The notes beneath the pieces were generated by a model. It did no database searches, was not told the DNA's origin, and worked only from the letters and a program-made list of their open reading frames with translations. 64,000 nt of DNA from Anaeramoeba flamelloides. Taxonomy: Eukaryota > Metamonada > Anaeramoebidae. Position 1 is the first letter of the stretch; every line of letters starts with the position of its first letter. A program made the position numbers and the translations under genes. Positions 1-11,912 of the stretch are shown here, piece by piece. The DNA lies in contig JANTQA010000012.1 in NCBI GenBank assembly GCA_027625915.1, positions 10,066,501 to 10,130,500 of the forward strand. The letters run 5' to 3'.

Positions 1-930
1 TGATTTCTATTGCAATTCTATTCGATCTTTGATCTTGATATTTGTTTAATAAATGTGAAAAATTTTCACTTCATTTTCATTTCCTTTTTTAAAATAGAGA
101 CCTCAAATACCAACAAGCTTCGTTTGGTGGCTTAATTTCTAAAAGAAAAGTATTTAAAATGAAGTGAAAAATGTTTCATATTTATTATATAAATACCAGT
201 AGAAGTTCAAAACGAACATCCTTGTTTTTCTCAATGAGTCCCTAAGAATTTGAGTTTCTCAATTTTTAAAAAAATCTATTGATTAATTAGTTTTCTTTCA
301 GACATATATCAACTATTCTTTGATGTGTATTATTCTATTTATTTCTTATTTGTTCTTCAAGGGTCAATTATATAAAATAATTGATATTTGAAAAAAAAAC
401 TTTGGGCTCCTTTGATTGAAACAGATTTTATAATAAATTAAGTTAAATGTTAATATTGATTGAATCAAGGGTTATTGTATTTATTAAATATTTTGAAAAA
501 GAAAAAATTGAATTTTTTTTGGGGAAAATGAAGTCGTTAAATTCCAATAAAAAACTGGAAATCTGAAAAACCAAAAAGAGTTTTTAAAACAATACAATAT
601 GTCTCAACTTTTACTATATATTTTAAATTTTTTTAAGATTCCTTCTATTAGGAAAATAATTTCCAATCAAAAAGAAAAATAATAACTACCAATTTTCACC
701 TTAAAAAATTTTCAGATAAACGTGTGATCAGTAATTTTAAGATTTTTAAAAACCACTATATAACAAAGTAAAAAAGAAATTAGATTATTTTGTCGAATCA
801 ATAAATTATTAAGAAAATTTTATCTTTATATATTTGTATGACAATAGGATTTAAGAAAGGTATTTTAAAATAAAAGTTCCCCTCTTTTTTAAAATTATCT
901 ATATTATAAATATTTGGAAATTTTTAACAA
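1..930. repeat. Dispersed repeat D, copy 1, interrupted by a MITE
   Basis: Old interspersed repeat recognised by matches elsewhere in the window. Positions about 1-43 and 205-430 match 58741-59000 in inverted orientation; 205-430 match 26200-26440; 440-930 match 53590-54130. A shared landmark is the stretch around 330-365 ending in cttatttgttcttcaa. A separate 146-bp TIR element (44-189) sits inside this copy and splits the match to 58950-59000, so it arrived later. No coding capacity is visible, so the class is unknown. Boundaries are by eye. Confidence 0.55.
44..189. mobile_element. MITE family E, copy 1
   Basis: About 146 bp with inverted ends: TTTAATAAATGTGAAAAAT at the left and, read in reverse, TATAATAAATATGAAACAT at the right; both run on into a TTTTCACTTCATTTT stretch. 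Related copies lie at 3359-3525, 8764-8930 and, partly, 9020-9125. Non-coding. It is inserted within repeat D copy 1. Confidence 0.6.
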
Positions 931-2767
931 AAAGTAAAAAAGAAAAAAGACATTCATGTATTTAAATATTAAATCAATTTTAAAAAGAAATTTGAAAAAA
1001 CCAAAAATAAATATGATTTTAGTATAATTATTATTGTTTTCATTTTACAGACTTTAAAAAAATTCTTATTATTTTTTTTCCAATTCAAAACTAAAAATTA
1101 TTTTTATGTGATATTTTGATTTTTTTTTTTACAGTTTTAGTTAATATTGAGAAAATCTACAAACTTTTTCATTTTTATGAATTTAAAGTTGGATTTTCAA
1201 ATGAATAAATACAATTGATGAATTTAAAAATTTTTTTGTTGTGATTTGAAAGGAGGTATTCTACCGTAAAAAAAAAAAAAATTAAATAAAAATAATCTAT
1301 TGGGCGTAAAGTTGTTTAGAATTTATTTATTTAGAGAAAGCAGTAATTAAAGGTATTTTTATCAAATAAATACAAAAAGAAGGAGAATAATTTAAATATA
1401 AATATCAACAATAAAGTTAAAAATTGTGGTTCAAAGAAAAGTTATATTTAGATATTATAGAAGTTTTGATCATTTTTTGTCTGTAATTGTGAAATATTGA
1501 CATGTTTTAAAAAAATAAATTTTCAATGTTTTTAATTTATATAAGAGAAAAGAACACTTTCAATGGTGTTTTATTTGGTAATTTCTCGTGTTTTGGCTCA
1601 GATGTTCTTCCTTAAAAATAATTTTTATAAAAGTTTAAAATATATAGTGTAATTTTTTTGAAATTAAGTAGATTTTTTAAGCTGAATTATTTTAAAACTT
1701 GATGGTATTATTTTTGAAAGTTATTTTTTGTTACACACTATTTCAAAATACAATAAGATTTCTTTCTTCTTTCCTAATAAAAATAATATTTTTTGAAATA
1801 ATTTGAAAAAAGGTTGCATTTTTACTTTTTCAAAAATGGAAAAAAGGATCAAACTTTTAAAAATAATAATTCCTTTCTAAAAATATATTCAAAGTAAGTT
1901 TACTCTTCAAGTGATCTGATTTTTTCTATCATTTTCGAAATTTTAAAATGCGGTAATATTTTTTCAATTTGCTATTACTTTTTTCAAAAGATTTTTTTAT
2001 GGTTGTGAAAACCTTAACATTGAAACACAACCAATTTGTGGTTTTTTATTGTGGTTTACCCTAACTTTTAAAGAAATAAATCAAGAACCAATTTTTTACT
2101 AATAATCAAGAAACAATTGTGACTTTCTTTGCATTTCTCTTGTATCAAAAACAACTGATTTCAAATTCTTACGAGCTTGTTTCGAAAACTTGATTTGAAA
2201 AAAAAGAAAAACAAGGAAAAATAAAGTGGTAATTTTTACCCATTCTGATGTAAATATCATCAGTGTGCTCAAACAGATTTCAAGTATGTCGGTTTTTAAT
2301 TTACTGAGAAATTATAAAATAGATTTTATTCATTTTGGAGTTTGTCTAATTTCCCAGATCTTGGCCAACAAAAGAAAAACAGTTTGGACTTTTCTGTCAG
2401 AACAGCAGAATTTTTCAAACAAACACAACCAATAGTTTCAAATTTATTTTGATTTTCGAGTTTTCCAAAAGTGAAATTTGAAATTAAGTATTAAAATGAA
2501 TAATTGTCGACAAGTGACGTGTACTTCTAAAAATAGAAGTAAAGGCTTCTTCTTTCAAAATTACAAAATTGAAAGGAGAAGTAGCAATTTCACGAATTAA
2601 ATAAATATTGCTTTTGGTTTTGATAAACTCAGAAAAATACTCTCCGAATAAAAAATCAAGTTTGGAACCAAACCTAGAGATTGATACAGTTTGATCCCCT
2701 TAAGAAGGATTTTTTGCAATAACTTTTTATTTTTTTTTAAATTACCTCATTATCTCACAAAAATAAA
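931..2767. other. Gene-free region upstream of rtcB
   Basis: AT-rich, with no convincing coding signal. The open frame at 2226-2435 has no recognisable domain and is not called. A small inverted repeat lies near 2540-2590 (gaagtaaaggcttcttct facing gaaaggagaagtagc). The last few hundred bases must contain the rtcB promoter, but I see no sharp motif. Confidence 0.4.
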
Positions 2768-4623
2768 ATGTCTCAAGGTACAGCCTCTTCATCTTTTTTT
2801 TTTTTTTTTAATTAACAAGAAAATCTTTCTTCTTACAAGATTCCATTCTTTTTTTTATCTCTTAAATGCACCTTTTTAGAAAACATACAAAAAGAAAAAA
2901 AAAAAGAAACAGAAAAAACAAAAGTAATAAAAAAAAAGCCACTTAAGCCACTTAAAATCGTTGGAAAGCACTGTACCGCACATGTTTATACAAACGAACT
3001 CGATGAACATACAGAAGAACAAATCCAGGCAACAATGGATCATATAGCTTTTAAAGGATCTAAAGTACGAATAATGCCAGACGTCCATGCAGGATCAGGA
3101 TCTGTCATTGGTTTTACAGCAACACTCACAGACAAAATTATCCCTAATATTGTTGGTGTCGGTAAGTATTTTAATTTTTCATTTCTTCTTTTTATCTTCT
3201 TGCTCAAAAATGGTTTACCCGAAATTCAAAGGAAAATTTTAACATGTGACTGAACTTGTCACATAAATTAAATCCAAAGTTCATCAAAATTCCAACATCT
3301 TTTTTAACAGTTAACAACCCGTAACAATTAATTTTTGGTTAAGCTCAGAACTGTTATTTACGTAATAAATGGGAAAAAAATTTCCACTCAATTTTCATTT
3401 TCTGATTCCAAAAAAGAAATCACAAATTTCAACGTACCTCTTTGAAAATTCTATTTGCAAAAGAAAAAGGAAAATAAAAAACAATAAAGTGAAAATTTTT
3501 CCCCATTTCTTCTCCAAATAAGAGCATTGAAATCTCGAATTAGATATTTTTAATTGAGCTTCAAAGCGAAAATTATTAATATTCACCATGTTTAACTCTT
3601 AACTATTTAATTCATAAAAGAAAAGTAATGTACAAAAATCTTATGTCTTCAAATTATTCCTCAACAGTAATTAAGTTTCTTCTGTTACCCAGATTCCAAA
3701 CAAAAACATTTCAAATATGGCTGTTTTAAAAAAGTGAGTCAGAGGTTTTTTTTTAAAAAGATAAAGCTCAACCTGAATAATGTACTTTTTTCCATATTTT
3801 GAGTCAAAGTTTTGATAACTTTTACTTTGATTTTCCAATTAATAAATGAATATTTTTATTAAAAGTACAACTATTTTAAAAAGGAGAGGATTCAACCTTT
3901 AAATGAGATGTAGAGTGTGAAGTGGGAAGGAAAGCACTTTTTTTAAAAAAAGCCCTCACTTCAATAAAACAGAAAACATTCGAAAAGTTTTAATTCTGAC
4001 AATCTCAAAAAAACAAAAAATGTACTTACTTTTTGAAAACAGCTTTATTTGAAATTTTTTCTATTATTTCTTTTTTCCGAAGAGCCGTTTCATAGATATT
4101 AACTCAATTTGTAATAAATTATTTCAAAAAAAAAAAAAAAAAGAATCGTTTACCATTTTAAAAAACAGCTACTAAAAATGTTAAAAAGTGTTATTCAAAA
4201 TGTTTGACTCATATACTAAAAATAATTTGATTAACATTTTTTAAAAATTTAAGAGACTCACGTTTTTAAAATGACTTAACCTTTCTTATCAAATTATTAA
4301 TTTGCATCAAAATTAAAATACGATTAATTTGCATAAAAATTAAAATAAAATTAATTTGAATAAAAATTAACATAAGATTAATTTGAATAAAAATTAAAAT
4401 AAGATTACTTTTCATAAAAATTAAAATTTAATTTTAAAACTTTACACACAATTTAAAAATCAAATTGCGTTGGTATCATTTTCTAAAAAAGGAGTTTAGG
4501 ACACACAAAAGAATTAACCATTCTTTTTATATTTTTTATTATATATATGCTGTATTCTTTAATTTTTTTTTACTAACATTTTTTCGATAAATTTTTATTA
4601 TTTTTTTTTATTTAATCTCGAAA

Positions 4624-4660
<37 letters not shown>

Positions 4661-5661
4661 GATTCAAAATAGATATTGGGTGTGGTGTTCTTGCTATTAA
4701 TCTTGGTAAACAGGTGTTTGATGAACGAAGATTTAAGCAAATTGATAATTTTATTAGTAAAACCATTCCAAGTGGTTTTAATATTAATAGAACTCAGCAA
4801 TCTGAAAAAAATATGTTAACTGTGCTTCAGAGCATTGATCCAGAAAGAAATCTTGAAAAAACAATTGAAGAATTTAAAGCGCTTGGCGAAGAAATTAAAA
4901 GGGAAGAAACAAACAAAAAAAAGAAAAGGAAAAGAAAAAAAAGAGAAAATGTTATTATGAGAAGCATTGGTACACTTGGTGGCGGAAACCATTTCATTGA
5001 ACTCGATAAGGATGATCAAGAAGATATTTGGTTGACGGTGCATACCGGCTCGAGAAACTTTGGGCTTCAAGTAGCACTTTTCCATCAAAGGAAGGCCAAA
5101 GAAATAGTTGGGCAAATGAATGGAAGAGAATACTTGGTGGGCGAAAACGCAAAATTGTATTTTAAGCATATGGAAATCGCACAGTTCTATGCAAAATTTC
5201 AAAGAAGAATGATCGCTCATAGAATTTGTCAAGAATACTTTGAATTGCCTCTTTCAGATCTTACAATAGTTGAAAGTGTTCATAATTATATCAATTTTGA
5301 AGATAGAATTATCAGAAAGGGTGCTATTTCTGCCCTCGGGGGAGAAAAGGTCGTGATCCCCTTCAACATGGCAGCTGGTTTGATCATTGGAACAGGCAAG
5401 GGAAACCCAGACTGGAATAATTCAGCACCCCATGGAGCAGGTAGAGTAATGTCAAGAACCCAAGCAAAAAGAACAGTCCCATTAAAAGAATTTAAAAAGG
5501 TTATGAAGAAAGCTGGTGTCTGGTCGTCATGTGTTGTGCAATCAGTTTTAGATGAAGCTCCTCAAGTTTATAAAAAATACGAAGAAATTATGGAATTTAT
5601 CGAGCCAACAGTCAAAATTGAAAGAGTTTTGAAACCAATTTATAATTTTAAAGCAAAATAA
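2768..5661 (+). CDS. rtcB: RNA-splicing ligase RtcB, bacterial type, three exons
   Basis: GTP- and metal-dependent ligase joining RNA 2',3'-cyclic phosphate or 3'-phosphate ends to 5'-OH ends. Exons: 2768-2777, 2880-3161, 4673-5661; introns of 102 and 1511 bp; predicted 426 aa. Joining exons 2 and 3 recreates GVDIGCG with the metal-binding Cys. Also visible are PDVHAG, GTLGGGNHFIE, VHTGSR, ESVHNYI, RKGAIS, SAPHGAGRVMSR (with the guanylylated His) and the C-terminal KPIYNFKA. The length and the KPIYNFKA, GKGNPDW and VESVHNYI signatures fit the roughly 400-residue bacterial RtcB branch rather than the roughly 500-residue eukaryotic/archaeal HSPC117 type. A Lys/Arg/Glu-rich insert (about residues 185-205) precedes the GGGNHF motif. 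The tiny first exon (Met-Ser-Gln plus one base) is the least certain part: it keeps frame and uses GTACAG and TTTTTAG splice sites. Function is confident; start is moderate. Confidence 0.9.
3359..3525. mobile_element. MITE family E, copy 2
   Basis: Left end AATAAATGGGAAAAAAATTT is inverted at the right as aaatttttccccattt. It lies wholly within rtcB intron 2. Same family as 44-189 and 8764-8930; edges accurate to about 5 bp. Confidence 0.55.
3718..4045. mobile_element. MITE with AGCTGTTTT..AGTGAGT inverted ends
   Basis: Left end GGCTGTTTTAAAAAAGTGAG; right end, inverted, cttactttttgaaaacagct. The internal part around 3900-4020 matches 31050-31200. The same terminal motif appears at 4157-4275, 31201-31225, 33449-33472, 42588-42606 and 57049-57135, so this is a widespread non-autonomous family in the locus. 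Confidence 0.5.
4296..4430. repeat. 27-bp tandem repeat, five units
   Basis: Five consecutive units starting attaatttgcat or attaatttgaat and ending aaaattaaaataag or close variants, each 27 bp; the last unit is the most diverged. Lies in rtcB intron 2. No coding or regulatory role is apparent. Confidence 0.75.
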
Positions 5662-7203
5662 ACTTGACCATAAAATAATTCCAGATAGAAAACAGTTTTT
5701 TTGGCAAAGATTACCAATAATATTTGAAAGTTTATATTATCAAGAATTAATAAAATAGATGTTATTTTTTCAGAATTTTCTTTTTATTGTTTTTTATCTT
5801 GAGAATCCTCAAAAAAATGGAGTAAATACTTTAGAGAGCGTAAAATAATTTTATGAGGTGTGATACTTTTTATAAAAAAAAAATACTTCTGGATCCTATA
5901 GAGATATTTAAATATTGATAAAAATTCAATTTTCTTTTTTTTTACTTAAATGAGTAAATCGTTTAAGGGATTGTTAACAATTAAACTCAGAGTATTAGTG
6001 ACACGCGTTAGAAATTTGTAAAGTTTTAACTTGATGTTCTTTGATGAGAAATCAGAACAACAAATTACTTTTTAAAATAAATACAACCTCTTCTAAAGTA
6101 AACATTAATTCAAAATTTGTTTCACACCAAAAATCAATTTTTGAAAAAAAAAAATCTTATTTAATAAATTCTAGAAGAAAGATCTATTCGAACTTGCAAA
6201 TTGAAATGTTAACAACTAAATTCCAACAATTTGAACAATTTTACAAGGCTAAGATGACTTCAATTTCTTGTAATTGACAATAAATTTGATTTTAAAATTG
6301 CTAATTTATTTTTTTCAGTTTTTTTGCTTTTTGTATTCATTTTTTGAATTACTTAATCTGTTGGCATAGATTGGGATATTTTTGAGAATAATTGAAATTA
6401 GGTTCAGTTATGTTCTTTCAAAATCGAGGAACTTGAATAAAATGAGTTGATTGTATCTAACATTTGTTCGATCAATAATTATTGATAATTTATCAACAAA
6501 TTTACCTTTTTTAGTTCAAATGTTAATAAAAATTTTAGTTTGATGGTATTATATTCTATGACTATATACTAGTTCTTTATTAGTTTTCTTTACAAAAGTG
6601 GTACACATTTATCGGGTGTGATACGTATTAGTAAAAAAAATAGACTTTATAAAAACGAGGTAAATTCAAAATCACATAGATATCTCAATTTCAGATCTAA
6701 TTTTTTGATGAGTTGGTACACCTTTGTTGTGTGAGAGGAACAGATTCCATTACTTCACGCTGTGATATAGAATTATTTATATTTAAAAAATTTATTAATT
6801 TTCAAATTATAACCTGAGAAAACTCAGGCACCCTCATGAAAATTACCGAGTTAACACTTTTAATTCAGAAACTTTTGACAAAATTTAGGGTGAACAAGAA
6901 AAATTTCAAATATAATCATCTTTTTTTGGGATTTTTGGGACAGTTTCTTTTACATGAATTCAAATTTTTGTTCTTTAATTTTGAATTCAAACTGCTTCTT
7001 AAATTTTGTTAAAAGCTTAGAACTTGAAGGTATTACTCGCTGTAAGAATAGCATTGATTTTTAATTTGGCCAGATAAAATAATTTTTTTTTGATTATTTT
7101 GATATTTTATTCATTTTTATTCTATGTTCAATTCGATAATTTTTTTTTTTACTTCTTCCTTCTTTCGATAAATTGATAAATCTTGTACAAATTAATTCTT
7201 GCT

Positions 7204-7432
7204 TACTATTTGTTGAATAATAAAACGATCAGAATTTTCATTCAACTTTGCCAAAATAATCACTTCTTAAAAATAAAAATAAATCACCAAATTCCCCGAA
7301 TTCTTATAAGAGAATATTAATAGGTTAAGATATTTTCTGAATTAAAAAATTTGAAAAGTTACTTGATTTTAAAACAATAATTTTGGAAAGCTGAATGGAA
7401 ATTTCGTTCCTTTTATTTTGCAACAAATAGTA
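7204..7432. mobile_element. TACTATTTG-family MITE, copy 1
   Basis: 229 bp. Left end tactatttgttgaataataa continues to an attttcattcaacttt stretch; the right end, inverted, is aaagctgaatggaaatttcg followed by ttattttgcaacaaatagta. About 45-bp TIRs, flanked by TA. Same family at 41267-41491, 40939-41836, 42676-42898 and 45418-45660. Confidence 0.75.
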
Positions 7433-8763
7433 GATAAAGTGAAAAAAATTGTAACTTTCAAGAGATTTTAGAGGCAAAAACTTGATATTTAAGTAATAAA
7501 ATCTCATTGAATTCCCCCAAATTAAAGAAGGTTGTAATTAAAAGTAAAGGGTATTTGTGCTAAATGACTCAAATCCTCCAAAAAAATAAATTGTTAAATA
7601 TTATGGCAAAATAAATTATTAACTTTTTAACTAATGATCAAAATTAAATATTTTCCTTTTCAGGTCGAATTTTTAATTCCTTTTTGAAATCTAAAAATAG
7701 TATATAAAATTATAGTAGTACAGTATTTAATAATACAATATTTAAATCTTTCAAAAGGAATTATTTTTTTTCATTTTAAATTTCTGAGATTAACTCAATA
7801 ATCATCAAATTCAAAAACCAACAGTTGAATATTTTTGTTTCCTTTTTCTAAATACAGTTGTGTTTTCAATACTTTAACAATATTTCAAAAATAATTTGTC
7901 ACAATAATCCCATAGTTGATTATTTAAAAGTTGATGAAAATTGTATTTTTCAACGATTAATCAAAATTTCGCCACAAATTTAAGAAAGATATTTTGTAAC
8001 TTTGAAGTTTGAATATTGATGACCCAACCGTTATATTTGTGGTGAAATGCATATTTTTTTCTAAAATTCTTGATTTTAAAATACATAGAACATTTGTTAT
8101 TGGTATGTAAACAAATAGTACTATTTTACCCATCGAATTTTTTATGAACATTTGAACCATAGAACACTTACTCAATAACAATATACTTTAATTTTATACC
8201 TCTTGTTGGTCAAGGATAATTCCTTTTGTTACTGATTTCTGGTCTATGAAATTTAAATATGGTAAAATAGCAACTGATTACCATGTGTTTTTTAGTTCTG
8301 AGTTTCCGTATTTCGTTCATATAAGATTCTTGGTTCAGCGGTTTTACAATATATTGAATTACAAAAATATCAAAAAATATGGAGAAACTTCAGTAATTCA
8401 GAAAGATTTCCACCAAACGTATTCATTAAAATTGGAAAAAAAAAAATAACAAAGTGAATATAAATAAAAATTGGGTATTCAAAAACAGAAATTATTGTTA
8501 AAAAGTGTGACAAAAAAGTGTTCAAAAGTCTTAATAAACAGTTGGCAGACTTTACTAGACCCATATTTTGTAAAATTTTTTACAGTTTGTTAATTCACAA
8601 TATGAGAAAACTTCTTTGAGACACCGACTAATGAATTTTTGTTTCACTTTTCAGTGGGCTAGTCAAGTTTAATAAAACAAAAATGATTTAATTCAGGTGT
8701 AAGTTCGAAATTTAATTAGGGTAAAAGTTCATCAGATTACCTTTTGTTAAATTCTGCAAGAGG

Positions 8764-8930
8764 GTTATTTGTTGAAAAAATATGAAATAATCTTCGCTTC
8801 TTTTTCGATTTCATTTTTCAAACAGGGATCACAAATTCCAACCTTACACTTGGAAAACTTAATTTGTAAAAGAAAAATCAGAAAAATAAAATGAATTTGA
8901 AAATTTTTTTCGAGTTATTATCCAAATATT
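8764..8930. mobile_element. MITE family E, copy 3
   Basis: Left end gttatttgttgaaaaaatat pairs, inverted, with cgagttattatccaaatatt at the right; the inner sequence (gggatcacaaattccaacct) matches copy 2 (gaaatcacaaatttcaacgt). A further partial copy follows at 9020-9125. Confidence 0.5.
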
Positions 8931-9283
8931 AGTAATTATCAGAATTCTAATACTTCTTTTGCTTTAAAACATTTTCAATATTCAAAAACCAAAACCATCA
9001 ACAAGAGTCACTTCTTTGAATCTATTTTATAAGAGAATCACTCTGTAAAATAAAAATCGGAAAAAATATGAAAAGAAGCAAAAAGAAGTGATAATTTTTT
9101 CCCATTTAATTTTCAACTAAATGGATCATAAGAAAAAAATTCTCTCAAAAAAAAAACTTTTTCCTTTTACAAAAGACAAAAATCAAATAACCAATTCAAA
9201 AAACAAAATTTAAGATATGTAAAAATTCCTTCAACAAGTTCATTTTTTTCCGAATTTTTAAAAATTCTGAAAAGTTCTACTCA

Positions 9284-10369
9284 ATGGGAAAAAGTACTGT
9301 TTTTGCTGAGCATGGGGGCTGTTATCTTGAAAACCCAGAAGTAACTGATTATCAGTGCATGTGTAAATATGAAGGTCTCAAGGTCTACCAGTATTTTTTT
9401 TTGTCCTTCGCAGTCATCTCGCTTGTTGTGACGATTTATTTTCTAGTCGACACCTGGAAAATTACTAGGAGGAAGAAAATGCTGATGAAATTACTGAGAC
9501 TCAAATTCCTCTCTCTCTTTGTGGCTTTGGCTTGGTCAGCTATTACTGTGGTGTATTTTGCAATTGATCCACATCAATGCAAGAGGAAATTTAATAATAT
9601 AACAGAGTCTGTTTTTTATGGGATGGGCATTTGTTTGCCTGGGATTCTCCTATTGATCATTATTTTGCGTTGGCTTGATCTCTTAAAGGCTTCCTTTTCA
9701 ACACAAAAACACGCCCTTTTCAAGCCTGCGATCAAGAAATTTTTTTTTGGAATCCTCATTTTTTGGTTCATTTTTGAGATCACCTGCCGAATCTTTTGGG
9801 TTGGCTTTACTTATTACATTTACTCCGTTTGGGGATGTTTCTATACGTTTGTTTGCTTTTTTGGCTACTTGGTTCTGGGCACAAAGCTTAATCGAAGGCT
9901 TCTTTATGGCGCGAAGTTAGCAGGGTCGATCGACGCCAGCAGAAGAAACCAAATCAACCAAATCTATAAAGTTGCCACGGTTGGGTGTTTCCTCTGCATC
10001 ACCATCTTTTTTGAATCCTTCATAGCAATGCTAATCGAATGCTTTGTAAGTGCAAAGTGTGGCTTTTACATGGAAATCCTTTGGAAAATTCAACAGCTGC
10101 TTGTCATATGGCTATACCTTTGGCTGGCTTGGAAAGGGAACCAACAAATAAAACACCCCTTAAAGAATAGATCAAACAGCAATAAATCTAATCTTGAATT
10201 AGTTGACAAAAGAAGCGATTCTGAAGATGAAATGAATAATTCAAACCCTAACTCGAAATCGAATTCTAAATCTAACTCCAATACTAAATCTAGCTCTAAT
10301 TCAAATTCTGATTCAAGCGATTCTTCTAATACTTCCGATTTATCTGATCAAGAAAAATTGAATAATTAA
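9284..10369 (+). CDS. Seven-transmembrane protein, THH1/TOM1/TOM3-like
   Basis: Intronless, 361 aa. The N-terminal stretch of about 34 residues has three cysteines (Cys13, 25, 27) and is followed by seven hydrophobic segments at about 35-57, 72-94, 108-130, 152-173, 180-200, 228-250 and 262-283. The third segment carries LPGILLLIIILRWLDLL, resembling the LPG..LLVLFW..I region of the THH1/TOM1/TOM3 seven-helix family (plant TOM1 and protist relatives); overall size fits. After TM7 comes a Ser/Asn-rich disordered tail (about 295-361), likely cytosolic and phosphorylatable. The GPCR-like topology suggests a surface or endomembrane receptor, but the ligand and any G-protein coupling cannot be read from sequence. 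The start is the first Met before the conserved part. Family name moderately sure; membrane topology sure. Confidence 0.75.
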   Translation: MGKSTVFAEHGGCYLENPEVTDYQCMCKYEGLKVYQYFFLSFAVISLVVTIYFLVDTWKITRRKKMLMKLLRLKFLSLFVALAWSAITVVYFAIDPHQCKRKFNNITESVFYGMGICLPGILLLIIILRWLDLLKASFSTQKHALFKPAIKKFFFGILIFWFIFEITCRIFWVGFTYYIYSVWGCFYTFVCFFGYLVLGTKLNRRLLYGAKLAGSIDASRRNQINQIYKVATVGCFLCITIFFESFIAMLIECFVSAKCGFYMEILWKIQQLLVIWLYLWLAWKGNQQIKHPLKNRSNSNKSNLELVDKRSDSEDEMNNSNPNSKSNSKSNSNTKSSSNSNSDSSDSSNTSDLSDQEKLNN

Positions 10370-10704
10370 TCAAAAACTTAATTTTTAATAAAGATTGAGT
10401 ATTCCTATTGTTTTGTAAATTACAGCAATTTGGATACTTTCGATTCATATTTTGGAAATAAAAAACCATTACAGTCAGGTTAATGATTTCAAAGTTGTTT
10501 TTGATACTTAAGCGAATAGTTTTTTTTAAAAATACTATGATTTTCAATTTAATAAATGAAAATTTATATTACAATTCTCAACTATATTTTGATAATTAGA
10601 GTTGAACAAACATCATGATCTGGTAAAACAAATTCAAAACGAAGTTTTGAGAGATTTAATTAAACTTCCTTATTTAACTTTCAGAGAAATTTTGAATAAA
10701 GAAA

Positions 10705-11912
10705 GTAGGTAGATTTTACCATTTTGAAAAATTTTGATTGCACCAACCTTACTGAAGGAAAAACGATTTTTTGAGTTGTCATTAGATATTGAAACTTTGA
10801 AACCAAAATACCATTCGTTGTTCTGTTTGTGAAAAGAAAGCGAACCCAAAGTAATTCAGAGTTGAATCTTTAATTTTTTAAACCCTTTTTTTGATTATAT
10901 TATTGGGTTTTATTAAATTAGGTTTTGGATCTTGAAATGTCTTTATACAAATGAAGGAAATTAATTATAGAATAAATCAAAAAAATAAACCCAAGATAGG
11001 TGTATATTTTAAACAAATCTTTTTCTTTAGAAAAACAAAACAAGAAAGATCACTTTTCCAGTTCAATTTGTTGAAATCAAAAATGAAAAAAAAAAAATCG
11101 AATAAAATCATATTTTTGAAGATTTATTTTCTTTATCTTCTTAATTTGTAGGAATCGAAACAATTTATTGACTTGAATTTCTGGCCCCATTACTCTTTCT
11201 GATTATTATATTTAAATATTTTTTTACATGTTTTTTTTCTAAATTCTAGTTTCAAATATTTTTATCAAACTAAAGTCAAAACAAACAATAGTGTTTCAAA
11301 AATTATAATAAAGGGGTAAATTCTTGGAATCAAAGTCAACTACAAAAGATTCAACCCAAAATAATTGGAAAATTTTAGAAAAAATTTCAATCAAAATTAG
11401 GAATTATTTTGGTGTTTAGAAATTAAATGGAAAATTATTAATTATCAAATCAGAATTCTATATAAAAAATCTTAATTTCTGAAGAGGAATTAAAAAAAAA
11501 AAACATCTTATTTTCTTTTGTAAAACCAAGAATTAGATGAATTAAATGAAAATATGATTTTAAAATCCATTTTGAAATTCTTTAGAAATAGAAAGCAATT
11601 TATTTCTCAGAGATTTTACCAACAAATGTTTTTTCATGAAGAATGAAAAATGAAAAAAAAATAAAAAAGAAGTAATTGTATCAAATATTACAGATAAGAT
11701 CAAAAAATAAATCATTTTTATTTATTTTTTCTGGATCAATTTTTTCATTTTATTTTGATTTCCATTTTTTAGTTGCTATGGAAATTTATTATACTAGGAT
11801 ATATCCCACTCTTGTATTTATTAAAATGTTAATATATTTTTTTTAAAGAAACGGTTTGAAGAATTCAGTTTCACACAAATTAGGTCACTCAAAATATGAA
11901 AAATGTACTTCT
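10705..11912. mobile_element. 1.2-kb DNA transposon relic with GTAAGTAC ends, copy 1
   Basis: Colinear over its whole length with 52261-53453. Left end GTAGGTAGATTTTACCATTT; right end, inverted, atgaaaaatgtacttct. Landmarks in both copies include agtaattcagagttgaatct and a segment like gatcaattttttcattttat. No transposase frame survives. The ends suggest TA target sites. Confidence 0.65.

Larger units (their letters stand above)
3162..4672 (+). other. rtcB intron 2, filled with repeats
   Basis: Donor GTAAGT, acceptor AAAATAG, phase 1. It holds a family E MITE (3359-3525), AGTGAGT-type TIR fragments (3718-4045 and 4157-4275), a five-copy 27-bp tandem repeat (4296-4430) and a run of 33 A (4625-4657) only about 15 bases before the acceptor. 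There is no pyrimidine tract directly before the acceptor. Confidence 0.75.
5662..9283. other. Intergenic repeat region between rtcB and the seven-TM gene
   Basis: No gene is supported. It contains a copy of the Tc1-related non-autonomous repeat H (about 6310-6520, like 39830-40040), one TACTATTTG-type MITE (7204-7432) and two family E copies (8764-8930, part at 9020-9125). The frame at 6041-6277 is Asn/Lys-rich with no domain and is judged non-coding. Confidence 0.5.

Noticed and set aside
2226-2435. 69-codon plus-strand frame upstream of rtcB
   Set aside because: No domain, AT-driven composition, no splice-compatible neighbour in frame.
4816-5232. 138-codon minus-strand frame
   Set aside because: Lies antisense to the conserved rtcB exon 3; a shadow of the real gene.
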